The notes below the pieces were generated by a model. That model ran no database searches, was not told where the DNA came from, and worked only from the letters and a program-made list of their open reading frames with translations. A stretch of 64,000 nt of DNA from Pollenia angustigena (taxonomy: Eukaryota > Arthropoda > Insecta > Diptera > Polleniidae). The DNA is taken from the NCBI GenBank assembly GCA_930367215.1, contig OV884056.1:235529127-235593126 (forward strand), given 5' to 3'. Both the position numbers and the translations under genes were made by a program. This document shows, piece after piece, positions 1-10,366 of the stretch. Positions within the stretch are counted from its first letter, which is position 1. Every line of letters begins with the position of its first letter.

Positions 1-624
1 AGATTTTTCATCCCGCTTTTTATCGCTTCGTTCCTTTTCCTTATCATGATCACGATATTTATGTTTATCTTTACTACTGGTACTACTATATTTATGATCG
101 GTCTTCTCTTTTTCTCTCTCCTTATCTTTATGGCTGCTTTTACTTTTTTCTTTCGATGATGAAGATGATGATGGTTTCTGTTTTTCATCTGATTGCTTTG
201 ACGAAGTCTTTCCACTATTTTGATTATCTGATTTAGTGCTTTCCTTATATTCATTACAGCTGCTACTATTCAGATCCTTGGGTTTATCTTTTTTATCGCT
301 ACTGCGATGTTGTTTATGTTCATTCTGCTGGCTTGTATTATAACGATTGTGATTTTCATCGTCCTCATCCTCGTTTGGAGGTGTCCCACTACCATCACCA
401 TTTGCATCATTATAGGTCTCACTGTCATTTGTCTGTGAAATAGTATCCATTGGTTCTTCTTCGGCAGCTACCATTGCTTTCCATTTTGTTACTAAAGTTT
501 TAGCTGCCACTCCAATTTCACCACTAAACTTTCGCAAAGAGTTAACAGTTTTACCAACACCAGTCTCTTGAAGATGCTCTACTTTGATAGGCAATTTATA
601 GAGTTTGTTTATGCAGTGAAGTAA
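1..624 (-). CDS. EloA: Elongin A, exon 2 (partial, runs off the left edge)
   Basis: Elongin A is the large subunit of the SIII/Elongin complex, which reduces RNA polymerase II pausing; with Elongin B/C and Cullin 5 it also acts as a ubiquitin-ligase receptor. Read on the minus strand, the exon starts after a TTTTAG acceptor at 624 and stays open for 208 codons to the edge. Its first ~55 codons complete a TFIIS N-terminal (LW) domain: LLHCINKLYKLPIKV, then HLQETGVGKTVNSLRKF and LVTKWKAMV. An acidic stretch and a long Ser/Lys/Asp/His-rich low-complexity region follow (KEKSKSSHKDKEREKEK), as in insect Elongin A. The C-terminal Elongin C-binding region lies outside the window. The exon joins exon 1 (6605-6676) in phase 0, giving ...DNEAR|LLHC.... 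Family assignment is from memory of EloA. Confidence 0.9.
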
Positions 625-780
625 CTAAAAATAATTTGTAAAATTTTTGAAAGTCTTTAAAAAGCGATGAAAACAGTTCTTTAAAATTTTAACAATTATC
701 GTTTTTATTGCGCACCGCAACCATTTCGGTTAATAATATTCCAGACTAATCAAAAATTTATACAAACTTTAAATATGTTC

Positions 781-1523
781 ATTAGGGTGTTCAATTAATC
801 AGGTTTTATTTTTGTTCGATTAAACAATTAATCGATATTTGACATTTTTAACTTATTTGATTAAACCAATACAATTTCAAAATTAATCGAATAATCGAAT
901 AATTCAAAATCCAGAAATGTTATAAATTACAAGATTTTTTTTCGATAATTTTAGAAAAAAATTAGTACTTGAGTAAATCGCATTAATTTTTAAATAAAAA
1001 TTGTCCATGTAGCTCCAAATTGTTGCTTCACTTTCGGGCACTAAGATTTTAAAAGGGTCAATATAACTTTGGATTTTTCGAAACTTTTCACGGACATTCC
1101 ATCCTACATAGTAATTGAATTTGAACTATCGTTCGATTTTAATTTCACTTCATTTCGATTTCTAGAACATACCCGATAAAATAATATAAATCTTTGAGTT
1201 AACATACCTTTGTCGTTTTTTTTTGGGAGATGAATTATTAAATTGTGTTAATGAAATGTAACAAAAATATAAGCTAAATTACTCACTAAACAAGACTGTT
1301 TTTTTTAGTCCAACGGACACGTACGGTTGGATTGTTGATTCAACTTAAAACTTTAAAAAATTATACATTTAACAGAAATACTCTATATTATTATTCGATT
1401 AATCGGTTTAAATTCTTCGATTAATCCTTTAATCGAAATTAGCCATTTTAATTTATTCGAACAATGAATCGTCTAAAATTGTTCGATTAATCGAATAAGA
1501 ATTAATCGGCTGAACACCCTAAT
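781..1523. mobile_element. MITE with ATTAGGGTGTTCA inverted ends, rich in CGATTAAT words
   Basis: The terminal inverted repeats are ATTAGGGTGTTCAATTAATC at the left and its complement ending TGAACACCCTAAT at the right. GTTC stands directly outside both ends (777-780 and 1524-1527), a possible 4-bp target duplication. The subterminal zones repeat ATTCGATTAATCG words many times, a style seen in hAT MITEs. The motif TCTAGAACATACCCGATA at about 1163-1180 also occurs at the right end of the insertion inside the Copia element (near 49531). No coding sequence. Confidence 0.7.
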
Positions 1524-2204
1524 GTTCTTTGAAGCATTTCTCGAAGATTTCTAATATCTTTCATTATATGTTTCAAATATAGACCATACGTATGAATGGC
1601 TCAAATTTTATTCATAAAAATACGAGAATGAAAAAAATATTAGAGTTGTCGAAAGCGAAATATTCCAAAAATCGAATTTTTCTATATTTTCCGGTTTTTT
1701 AAAACCGATTGTTTACAAAGACCGGTTTTCGAAGTATTTGAGAAATCGGTTTTTTGGTCTCGACTAATCGACTTTTTCTTATATACATATAATTTTTTTA
1801 TTATCTTGCATTCGACGAAATTTTCACAACTGCTAGTGATGTGTTGTAAGTTTTTGATGTTTTTTTTAAATCGCACTAAAAAACTGTTGTTAACCATAAT
1901 ACCAAAACTGTTGCTACTTAAAAAAATTCAAAACCCAGCTAAAAGGTCAAAAACAGTGACTTAAAAGAGGATTTCGACTACAGAGATAAATTTTCTAAAA
2001 GATCTTCCAAATTATATCTGTTTAGATGGCATTACTGACAATTAACCCAATCTCACCGATTAAAACTTAGTTGAGAAATATAATGCCCCAAACTCATTTG
2101 AGACGATTTAAGTTGCAATAAAATATTTTTGAGTCAACTTTAATCGAATTACCAACTAAGTTTATGGGTACAAAGACTATTCCGGAAAGAAGTCACCTTT
2201 TTCA

Positions 2205-2507
2205 ATAGTATAAAAATTGCGACCTGCACTTTAAATGGACAGACAACCAGCCGATCGGCATACTAAGTGGTGGGTCTAGGACTGCGATCGGCACCCTATA
2301 CTATTACAGTTTGTGATTGTATGCGCTGTATGAATTTTACATATGTTGTTGTTAATGTTGTTAAATTCTCTTTAATGTGTGTGCTCACGTACGTAAAAAA
2401 AGAGTATAACAGAGAAAACGCGCCGCCCTGATTTTGCCGATCGCAGGTCTAGGACCACACATCAGAACAATTGCATAATGCCCTCTCCACTATTGTGGTA
2501 AGGGTAT
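2205..2507 (-). mobile_element. DINE-1/HINE-like element, diverged 5' part
   Basis: On the minus strand this begins ATACCCTTACCACAATAG...GGAGAGGGCAT, the same hairpin-type start as the three full DINE-1-like elements in the window (ATACCCTCCACCACAATTAG...GAGGGTAT). It then carries GGTCCTAGACC and a CCGATCGGC palindrome. A 163-bp element is inserted in it (2283-2445). The 3' boundary is unclear; I set it where similarity becomes unreadable. Confidence 0.55.
2283..2445. mobile_element. 163-bp MITE with TGCGATCGGCA ends and a 10-bp TSD
   Basis: The inverted ends are TGCGATCGGCA and TGCCGATCGCA. A perfect 10-bp direct repeat GGTCTAGGAC flanks it at 2273-2282 and 2446-2455. Deleting the element plus one repeat gives GTGGTGGGTCTAGGACCAC, consistent with the host DINE-like sequence. 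A 9-10-bp duplication fits Mutator-like (MULE) elements; the superfamily is inferred from that alone. Confidence 0.7.
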
Positions 2508-2579
2508 AAAAATAAATAATTTTTTTGTTTTATTAAACTGATCTCTATTTACATCTAACTTACATTTTATGTAGTAATA

Positions 2580-2822
2580 TACCTAACATGTATTACTGAA
2601 CAACCTAAACAAAAGCGGCAAGCGTTTTTTTAAATATGAAAATTTTATTTAAATACAATTTCAATAAAACAAACCGACATAGCGATCTGTCAAATAAGAT
2701 TTATCAGCCGGGTGGTTTCTAATTCGCATTCTAATGGTTTGTTTCGTATAAATTGTATGGAAATGAGAAGTTTTGACATACAAAAAACGCTTCCGCTCTT
2801 ATTTAGGTAGCTTAGTTAGGTA
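2580..2822. mobile_element. Short inverted-repeat element, TACCTAAC ends
   Basis: The left end TACCTAACATG...AACCTAAACAAAAGCGGCAAGCGTTTTTT and the right end AAAAAACGCTTCCGCTCTTATTTAGGTAGCTTAGTTAGGTA are imperfect inverted copies of about 50 bp. No target duplication is clear. Probably a MITE; no coding sequence. Confidence 0.55.
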
Positions 2823-3218
2823 TTCGTTTAGTTCTGAAGAACATTTGTACGTACAAATTGCTTGTTGTGTTTTATTTTTTTTTTTAATAAATAATTAAAA
2901 AAAATACTGAAAATCCGATTATTCGAATCCGGGTTTTTGTTACAAAGCCCGATTTTTTTGAAATATACAAATGTTTGACAAATCTAGTTTAAACGTCAAT
3001 GAAAGTTTAAAGAAAAAAAGTAAGAATCATTTTAATAAGACATATTTTGAGATGTGGATTAATTTTAATCTTAGTTTAACGTTGTCTGAAACTCGATTTT
3101 TTCGGCAAAATTTAATTTTTTTTATTATTACATAAAATACCAAAATTTAGAGCAAAACTAAGCAGTTCCATCAAAATTGTTTGTACAATGGCGTAAAGTG
3201 GCGGCACATATCTGTTTT

Positions 3219-3454
3219 CAGGGGCCTAATGCTGGCATCCGTGATCGAGTACTTTCTCGATTCGAAAGCAATTTTAGTTCAGTCGATACTGAATGAATCG
3301 AAATTATTTTTTCAGTATTGTGAAACTCAAATTAATGCTTTAGAACACTGAAAAAATAATTCCGATTCGTTCAGTCTTGACTGATATAATTAGATATTAA
3401 ATTGCTTTCGAATCGAGAGAGTACTCGATCACGACTGCCAGAATTAGGCCCCTG
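3219..3454. mobile_element. Foldback MITE with CAGGGGCCTAAT ends
   Basis: Nearly the whole 236 bp folds on itself. CAGGGGCCTAATGCTGGC with GATCGAGTACTTTCTCGATTC is mirrored by GAATCGAGAGAGTACTCGATC and GCCAGAATTAGGCCCCTG. The GGGGCC end resembles Harbinger-type MITE termini, but a clean 3-bp duplication is not visible. Confidence 0.65.
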
Positions 3455-4108
3455 ATTAACTAAACCTTGTTTAACTGAGATTTAAAAAATCCAGTCTTAA
3501 GTCTAGTTTACACTATAATACTTTGTATTAATACATCGTCAGCTCATTACTGGTTTGACCTACCGACCATTTTTAAAAAAAAATGAGTTAGGTATGAGGA
3601 ATATATTTTTTTAATACCATCGTTCTAAATCAAAAACCTGTTTCGCGAAAATTTTTATGGTTTCTGAAATATAAAGCATTAATTTTGCTGCATATCAACT
3701 GTTTCAAATTTTTTTTAGTACTGTTTTGCTCTACAAGCCTTTGTTTGGCGATTGCAGCGAATTTTTCATACAAAAACGTACAAAATAAATTTTAATGTTG
3801 CTTTGCTGCATCGCCGTAAGAAAAAAAAAGTAGTTAAAGCAAAAGCAAAGTAAAATGACAACAAGAAAATAAATTTGTGAAAAATAGTTTTATAATGGAC
3901 CCAACCAAGTGTACGGTTTGCTATTATTTGTGTTTTTAGCCTACCTAAGGGAAATTCTTCAAAATTTTACTACAAACGAAAATTAAATATGTTTAATCTT
4001 ACAGCAATCATTATTATGTCATATATACTAACTTTTACTTATTGTGCCTTTTTGACGGAAGCTCATAGTGGTCGGAGTGATAATAATATTGCTAGTGCTT
4101 AAATTAAA

Positions 4109-4453
4109 ATGTTAAATGAATTAATAAAAGATTGTCCACTTATTAAAACTTTCGACATTATGGAGCGATTCTTGCGTACCTCAAAATAAAAACAAAAGTC
4201 TTCAAAACCAGAACATTCTTTAATTCAAGAAGTGGACTGTGCCCATGGTGTTATTGACCGGTACTTAAAGAATATTAAAATTCATAGTCCTCTTCATTTA
4301 CTAAATTTGCTTAAAACAATGCCAAATAATAAAACAAAACTTAAAGTTATGGAAATGCTTCCGGAAAATTTTCGCACATTCTCGTTGGAAGCAAATAAAA
4401 TGGACTTTCGAAAAGTCCCTTTTGCTAAAATTAAAGTACTTCTATACAGTTAA
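4109..4453 (+). pseudogene. Decayed reading frame of unknown kind inside the 3537-5336 element
   Basis: From an ATG at 4109 the frame runs 114 codons to TAA at 4451, broken by one in-frame TAA (in TCAAAATAAAAAC). The composition looks coding, with alternating hydrophobic and charged residues: DIMERFLRTSK, VIDRYLKNIKI, HLLNLLKTMPNN, MEMLPENFRTFSLEA. I recognise no transposase signature and no DDE-type motif. It may be the end of the element's own protein or captured host sequence. Confidence 0.4.
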
Positions 4454-4601
4454 AATAATGATTTATGTATACATATATTATAAAACTTCTACCAGAGGAA
4501 AAATATAAAAATGCAATTTTGGTTAAGTCTGCACCAAAAAATTGTTTGAAAACTCCTGAGAATTTGTTGGCGAATGTTTTGAAAATATTGAATATATAAG
4601 A

Positions 4602-4815
4602 CTTATGGTGTTTTCTTTTCTACAAAAAATGTGACATTTTATTTTAAAAAAATGCAATTTGGAGTCTGTTTCTCAAACATTTTGCTCCCGAAAAGGGTGG
4701 CTTGTTTTATTCTAAAAAACTCACCCTTTTTGGAAGCAAAATTTTTATGAAACAGACACCAAATTGCATTTTTTTAAATAAAATGTCACACTTTTTTGTA
4801 GAAAAGAAAACACCA
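4602..4815. repeat. Foldback (inverted arms of ~90 bp)
   Basis: AATGGTGTTTTCTTTTCTAC at the right edge is the complement of the left edge GTGTTTTCTTTTCTACAAA. The arms include TGACATTTTATTT and GTCTGTTTC...GAAACAGAC, with a short loop around 4705. Probably a nested MITE. Confidence 0.65.
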
Positions 4816-5525
4816 TTACTTATATTTCTTCCACGTGTTGATAAAGCTTATTATAAAAATTTACTCAATATTAAGTTTTAAATTTTCTTTTTACTTTTGC
4901 ATTATTTAAGTTGTTTAATTGTGGCTTTTTATGTAACTTTTCATAACAGTAGAACTGTTTTTTCTGTTTTTGTAAAGTAAAATCAAATAAAAACACTAAA
5001 AAAAAAATCATCTGAACAACAAGTTACTCAATGCACAGCAATAAGTATACGTATGCAGCACAAAAAAGCAACTTTTTAATTTTTTTTTTAGAAAAGTGGC
5101 GTATGCGGCACAAAACAATATTTTTCATTTTTAAAAAAATACTATTAAATTCAAACTTTATTCATGAAAGTGCTCAAAAATTTGCATTTTTCTTCAAAAC
5201 ATATACCGAAAGCAGTGTTAAAAATATAAAAAAATTATATCGGGTACAATTTGAGAAATCTTCATGTAAATCTTCTTTGTCGTTTTTCTCCACTCCGACG
5301 TTTTGGCATATGCGCCAAACCAATTCTGAGCTGACGACATGTCAAAAACTAAGGTAATATGAGTAAGTGTCATAGTGTGAATGTGTCATGAAAGTGACAA
5401 GTATCACGAAAAACAACTTTACATCCCACACGACATCATTTTTTGAAAATTTTCAAACCATTTAAAAAAAAGCATTATCATGTATCATAGTGTGAACAGA
5501 AACTGTAATATGGAATTAAATTTTT

Positions 5526-6147
5526 GGCAAAAGTGCACTTTACGCGGCGAACGAAAAAATAATAAAAAAGTATGCTACCCGATTCAGAATAAAAAAAGAA
5601 AAAAACCATAAGTAAAATTTAAGGGGGCTGAGGCCTGTGTGGCCCTCTGGACCCAAAAAACCGCCCGTCCACTTAATGGAATGTGTGGGTACTCAAATTA
5701 AAGATAATTGTACAAGAAAAACGAAAATAATAAAATTTTGGGCAGGCGGAACTTTTGGGGCCCTCTGGGTAAAAAAAGTGCCCTCATCCACTCACATCTA
5801 TGTGTAGGTACTCAAATTAAAGGTAGTTTGCTCACGATTGTAAATATTTTGTATTTTTTAATGTTTTATGTTCGAGCTTTTCTGCACCTAAAATATACTT
5901 AAATTAACCTAGAAAGGAAAATAGTATGCGAACACAAAAACAAAATACATATTTGCAATCGTGAGCAAATTACCTTTAATTTGAGTACCCACACATATCA
6001 CAAAGTGGGCGGGGCAGTTTTTTGGGTCCAGAGGGCACCACGGGCCTCAGCCCCCTTAAATTTTAATAATGGTTTTTTTATTCTCAATCGGGTAGCATTT
6101 TTTTTTTAATTTTTTTTTTTGTACGCCCCGTAAAGTGCACTTCAGCC
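5526..6147. mobile_element. Inverted-repeat element with GGC(T/A)(A/G)AAGTGCAC arms
   Basis: The left arm GGCAAAAGTGCACTTTACGC...GGGGGCTGAGGCC...GGGTACTCAAATTAAAG is mirrored by CTTTAATTTGAGTACCC...GGGCCTCAGCCCCC...GTAAAGTGCACTTCAGCC, with arms of ~250 bp. It sits in a T-run of the TTAA element: the relative at 30240-30590 reads straight through this point (GATTTTTTGACAGTC). A partial second copy of the GCCCTCTGG...GGTACTCAAATTAAAGGTA segment follows at about 5758-5825. Confidence 0.6.
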
Positions 6148-6604
6148 AAATTTTTTGACAGTCGCAACAAAACTCATTAGATTTCTATCTTACAAAGTTG
6201 TATGGAATACGTAAGACTTGTGTGATAGTGTAAACTAGCCTTAAAGGGTTAAAAAATATTTGTATCAAAAAATATATGTACATAGTAATATTTTTTCCAT
6301 CTCTGTACTTTTCCCAAATGATTAATAACATATGTTGGTGTAAAAAACAAGTGTTGTTGTAGCATGAAAGTTATTTATATTGTTTCATATTGTTGTTGTT
6401 TTAATTGCTTTTTTGTAATCATGATTACCAAAATCGGCATCTTTTTAATTTTGTATTGAGACACAAATATGAATTTTTATGCATACATATTACGTTAAAC
6501 AAATAAATTAAAAAGACCATTAAAAATTTATAAAAAAACCAAGTAGATCCAAATAAAAAAAACTGAACTTTGCATAGATTTTTCCGTTTATTAAAAAAAC
6601 TTAC

Positions 6605-6676
6605 CCTAGCCTCATTGTCTTGACTGCTATCAATGCTACGTTGGTAATGTTGTATAACTTCAACTATTGAGGTCAT
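6605..6676 (-). CDS. EloA: Elongin A, exon 1 with start codon
   Basis: This 24-codon exon (MTSIVEVIQHYQRS...DNEAR) is followed by a consensus GTAAGT donor at 6604. It supplies the first helix of the TFIIS N-terminal domain; the motif of a helix, YQRSI and then LLHC.NKL across the junction is characteristic of Elongin A. I chose this start because it is the only in-frame ATG and the phase-0 junction to 624 rebuilds the domain without a gap. Reading through the donor gives a non-homologous Lys/Phe-rich tail, so the longer open frame here is intronic. The exon is only 72 nt long and would be missed without exon 2. Confidence 0.88.
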
Positions 6677-7169
6677 TATGTCTTCAATTAATACACTATA
6701 TGAAATTGATTATTAAACTAATAAAAACAAAATGCTTAATTATCACACTTTATAATTGTAAATTATTTGCTTACATATTTTATATGCATATAGAAGTATG
6801 TAAGTAGTATATATACAACAAAATTTCGTAGTCTTCGTCGAAAAAAAAAACAATAAAAACACTGTAGTTGACGTGCAATGATTTTATACCGAATTTGTTT
6901 GCGTGTTAGTGCATGACAGTATTAATTAAACGTCACTATTTTTCGTTTGCTAGAAAGTTTTACACGTTTTCTGCACTATATTCTAAGCTAATACACATTT
7001 TAATATTTTTTTTAACGTTTTCTATAGTTTTCAAAAGATTGCGTTAAAATTTTTTTATAATTTTACAAGGGAACAAAAAAAAAATCGCGACTTCTATATA
7101 AAAATTCCAGCTGTTAATGGGCCTAGATACGATGGAAATGCTTGCTGTCAAATTCATATGCTGTCAAAT
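6677..7169. other. Elongin A 5' flank (no feature recognised)
   Basis: AT-rich sequence upstream of the Elongin A start codon. It must hold the 5' UTR and core promoter, but I cannot identify a TATA box, initiator or DRE convincingly. I see no divergent gene before the hAT element at 7170. Confidence 0.4.
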
Positions 7170-8266
7170 CAGTGTTGCAAAATGGAAATTTTGAAATGGT
7201 ACTGAACTTTAACTAGAAGAGTATTTTTCCCACCAAATGGTACTTTTTGTTAAAAAACAATAATTTATGAAAATAAAAGGAACAACAAATATTTTATTAG
7301 AATTAATTTATCTAAGAATTTAATAGCAAAAAGTATTTATACTTGCGGTACACATGTAAATAATATTTCTGTTATACATAAGCGTCAAGCGCCCCATCAA
7401 TTTACATTATTATTGTATGTGTTATTCGCCATATTATTTCTATATGGCCCCATATTATTCAATAAGTGGCACAATGGTTTCAATTAAAATATGGCGCGAC
7501 TCTTATTAACAAAAACACAACCTTAAAAGCAAAACAACAAAGTACATTATTGCCAACACATTTCACAGTATATTTTACTTCTTTTATTATTTCGATTTTT
7601 GCCAATATATTGTGTCACCTTCGAATATCACAAACCCATTGGCGATACCGGTTGAACAGTTATATTGCAAGTGTATGAGCAGCTTAAGGTACGTTTTTTC
7701 AGTATTTTCTAAAAAAAAATATTTGAAATAGTTAATAGATCTTCAGTTTTTATCAAACTTGAAACAGTTTCTACATGTAAACGATTTCTTCCTTAGCTTT
7801 TTACATAATTTTGCATTTGAAAATGTGCCTTCAAGTTTCGTTCTTAATATTGGCTATATTTTTCCAAGAAATTTAAATATATTCAGTTCTGAAATGCTTT
7901 ATTTCTGAAAGATCCGCTAGAATACGGAATTGATATTATTATAGTTTTCTTTATCGTTTGAAAAAGCATTAATAACATGCTAATGGCTTTTCCGGACAAA
8001 ATATTTTTGGATTGAAGCTGATTATTACTTTTAAGGTCTCATGTTAATGCATTTCAATATTAACGTCTTTAATTTTTTTTTAAATACGACAACATAAATT
8101 TTGCAACAAATACATGATAACCAAAGCCTGCTATCGAAATGATCACATCACAGTTAAAAATCTCGAAGGATAAAAATGTACTGAAAACAACGTGTGGGTA
8201 CTGCGGTATTTTTAATATGAAAAAGTACTTAAAAAAGTACTAAAGTACTGAATTTTTCAACACTGT
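7170..8266. mobile_element. Non-autonomous hAT element, CAGTGTTGCAA ends
   Basis: The ends are CAGTGTTGCAAAATGG and TTTTTCAACACTG. A perfect 8-bp duplication TGTCAAAT flanks it at 7162-7169 and 8267-8274, diagnostic of hAT. The subterminal zones repeat GGTACT/AGTACT words. A segment at about 7440-7650 is a reverse copy of sequence found at 23840-23980 joined to 25009-25085, so it is itself a repeat. No transposase is readable. Confidence 0.85.
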
Positions 8267-8437
8267 GTCAAATGCATGGTGGAATAAACAGGAGGCAGCA
8301 CTACGCCAGATGACGATTTTTTGCTCTTGCATTGTTTGTCTAGGTTTATGTCAAAGTTTTGTTTATGTTTACAAAAAGTCCACGATTTGTGCTGTGGTTA
8401 TTGTATTTTATTAAAGTTTTTGATAATTTTAAATTAA

Positions 8438-8989
8438 TAGTTCATTTACACCTACGCCATAAACAGGTTATAAGTTGTTTATGATGATAAACTAGTTTGA
8501 GAAACTTGTTTATCCATACAAATTATAAACACGTTTGTAGCTAGCTTTTGAGATAAACTAGTTACAAACAACCAGTTTTTGTTAATGCAACTCTGTTTTT
8601 CAAATTTTGTTCTGGCAATGCTAGTGATATTTGACATTTCCTCAAAAATAAAAAAAATCAAGTAAAAAAGAATTTACTTTTATCTGTAAAAAAAAGCCAA
8701 AACAATAGTAAGAAAAATAAAATAAACAAAGAAAATGTTTAAAAAAAATTCCAAATTTATAAGAAAAGTTAGTTTTTTTACATATTTTCTTTTAGATGGA
8801 CAACGGAAATAAAAGGTTTGTTTATATGTTCGTATGTATGTGCATCAACGTTTTTTTTTTGTTATTGGGGCTAAGTACTTGTCAAAGATAAACAACTTAA
8901 CTGTCAAAAACGCTGATGTAAACGGTATAGTTTATGAAAGTAGTTTACGATCGTAAACTAGTTTGAAAATTACAAGTGTAAATGCACTA
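8438..8989. mobile_element. TAA-flanked MITE, TAGTTCATTTACAC ends
   Basis: The left end is TAGTTCATTTACACC and the right end GTGTAAATGCACTA, with TAA directly outside both (8435-8437, 8990-8992). The interior repeats GTAAACTAGTTT words. A 3-bp TWA duplication points to the PIF/Harbinger group. Confidence 0.75.
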
Positions 8990-9101
8990 TAAAATAAATA
9001 AGATATTGACCATAATTAAATAAAAATTGGCTAAAAATGTATTTATTTCATCACGTTTATCGGCACGCTTTGATTTTTGTTTAAACTATTTTTTGACGTA
9101 A

Positions 9102-9436
9102 CTTGAGGGTTACACGATCAAGTTTTGCCTATCAATTTTTAATACACTCACACTTTTTTACCAATACACTCATACTTTTAAAAATTGATACGAACTTGCC
9201 TTTAAAATTCTCTTGCCAGTGAGTGTTTCAATTTACGTTCAAGAAAACAGCTGATTTCAAGGTTAGTGAGCAAATTTTTCATTTCTCTTTATAAATTTTT
9301 TTTTTTAATGACATCTTGAAAGTAAATTGCTTTCAACTTGCGTGCAGCCTACGTCACAGCTGCCAATTTTTGCATATTTTGACAAACAGTATATGTAAAA
9401 GACTATCAAGAAAAGCTTGATCGTGTGGCTGCAATG
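9102..9436. mobile_element. 335-bp TWA-flanked MITE, GGTTACACGATCAAG family
   Basis: The left end CTTGAGGGTTACACGATCAAG and right end CTTGATCGTGTGGCTGCAATG are imperfect inverted repeats with TAA on both sides (9099-9101, 9437-9439). The element is the same length as the copy at 24671-25005 and nearly the same sequence. This is one of the most abundant families in the window (other whole or partial copies at 10272-10366, 12217-12687, 16764-18337, about 18566, 20142-23782 and 23981-25005). A longer member carries a MADF remnant, which suggests PIF/Harbinger origin. Confidence 0.82.
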
Positions 9437-9456
9437 TAAACGGCAATATAATTTCC

Positions 9457-10270
9457 CAAGGTATATTTACACAAGGTAAACTCGTTGCTACAACAAGTAC
9501 AACAAGACAAAAACAACACGCCAAATTGTTTTTGTATTTGGAACCATGGTGTCAAAAAAAACGCAACAATGTGCCTTTAAAATAAAAACACAAATTGAAA
9601 AAAAAAACAACACGTGCAGTTCAGAATAATAAGCTGAAACAATTTTTAATATATTGTGCATTCTCAAGCATAAAAACGGAACCAACATAAATAACTTTTG
9701 ACACTAGGGTTCCAAATGGGGTAAACAGCTGACAAACATATGGGCCAACGAGTTTACCAAGGTATATTTACACAAGGTAAACTCGTTGGCCCATATGTTT
9801 GTCAGCTGTTTACCCCATTTGGAACCCTAGTGTCAAAAGTTATTTATGTTGGTTCCGTTGGTTCCTTGTGTTTGTTTACATACTTATGGTTAGTGCGCGC
9901 CATTTTGAATTAAAAAAGTGTAAAATTGTGAAAAACATTTTATTTTTGTGAAATTTTAATTCTTGTGATTACTAAGCAACCAAAATAAATTTAAATGCAT
10001 TATTTTTTGCAATAATACTTTATTTTTATGCTTGAGAATGCACAATATATTAAAAATTGTTTCAGCTTATTATTCTGAACTGCACGTGTTGTTTTTTTTT
10101 TCAATTTGTGTTTTTATTTTAAAGGCACATTGTTGCGTTTTTTTTTGACACCATGGTTCCAAATACAAAAACAATTTGGCGTGTTGTTTTGGTCTTGTTG
10201 TACTTGTTGTAGCAACGAGTTTACCTTGTGTAAATATACCTTGGAGTTTACCTTGTGTAAATATACCTTG
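9457..10270. mobile_element. CAAGGTATATTTACAC hAT-type MITE, split by a second copy
   Basis: The left end at 9457 reads CAAGGTATATTTACACAAGG and the right end CCTTGTGTAAATATACCTTG finishes at 10270. A second copy is inserted in its right terminal repeat (9758-10243). I see no target duplication for this outer copy. The interior includes AACCATGGTGTC and runs of GCACAATATATTAAAAATTG shared with the other copies. Confidence 0.7.
9758..10243. mobile_element. CAAGGTATATTTACAC MITE, intact copy with 8-bp TSD
   Basis: It begins CAAGGTATATTTACAC and ends GTGTAAATATACCTTG. The 8-bp sequence GAGTTTAC is duplicated at 9750-9757 and 10244-10251; it is part of the host element's own terminal repeat. The 8-bp size places the family in hAT. 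This copy is the uninterrupted reference that dates the DINE-1 insertion in the third copy. Confidence 0.82.
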
Positions 10271-10271
10271 G

Positions 10272-10366
10272 TGCAGCCTACGTTACAGCTTTCAATTTAT
10301 GTAAATTTTGACAAGCAGTATATGTAAGAGACTATCAAGAACAACTTGAACGTGTGGCCGCAGGGT
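10272..10366. mobile_element. Right-end fragment of the GGTTACACGATCAAG MITE family
   Basis: TGCAGCCTACGTTACAGC...GACTATCAAGAACAACTTGAACGTGTGGCCGCAGGG followed by TAA is the right end of the same MITE family as 9102-9436. The left portion is missing. Confidence 0.6.

Larger units (their letters stand above)
3537..5336 (+). mobile_element. 1.8-kb DNA element, CGTCAGCTCA ends, ACAT duplication
   Basis: The inverted ends CGTCAGCTCA...TGGTTTG and CCAAACCA...TGAGCTGACG are flanked by ACAT on both sides (3533-3536, 5337-5340). The relative at 30240-30590 carries the uninterrupted target (ATACATGTCAAAAAC), which confirms a 4-bp duplication. The interior holds a decayed reading frame (4109-4453) and a foldback (4602-4815). 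I cannot assign the superfamily. Confidence 0.75.
3501..6240. mobile_element. TTAA-flanked element (GTCTAGTTTACACTAT ends), split by later insertions
   Basis: TTAA stands outside both ends (3497-3500, 6241-6244). The inverted ends are GTCTAGTTTACACTAT and ATAGTGTAAACTAGCC. A short relative in the opposite orientation lies at 30240-30590. Comparing the two shows that 3537-5336 and about 5526-6147 are later insertions and that the original element was only ~350 bp. TTAA targets fit piggyBac-like or Kolobok-type MITEs; which one cannot be told without a transposase. Confidence 0.75.
625..6604 (-). other. Elongin A intron 1 (5,980 bp), filled with transposable elements
   Basis: The bounds are the GTAAGT donor at 6604 and the TTTTAG acceptor ending at 625. 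At least eight repeat elements are recognisable inside (separate entries). Stretches not assigned: 625-780, 1524-2204 (AT-rich, with a repeated AAACCGG / CCGGTTTT word near 1690-1760), 2823-3218, 3455-3496 and 6245-6604 (simple AT-rich). I see no alternative exon with host-like coding in it. Confidence 0.8.
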
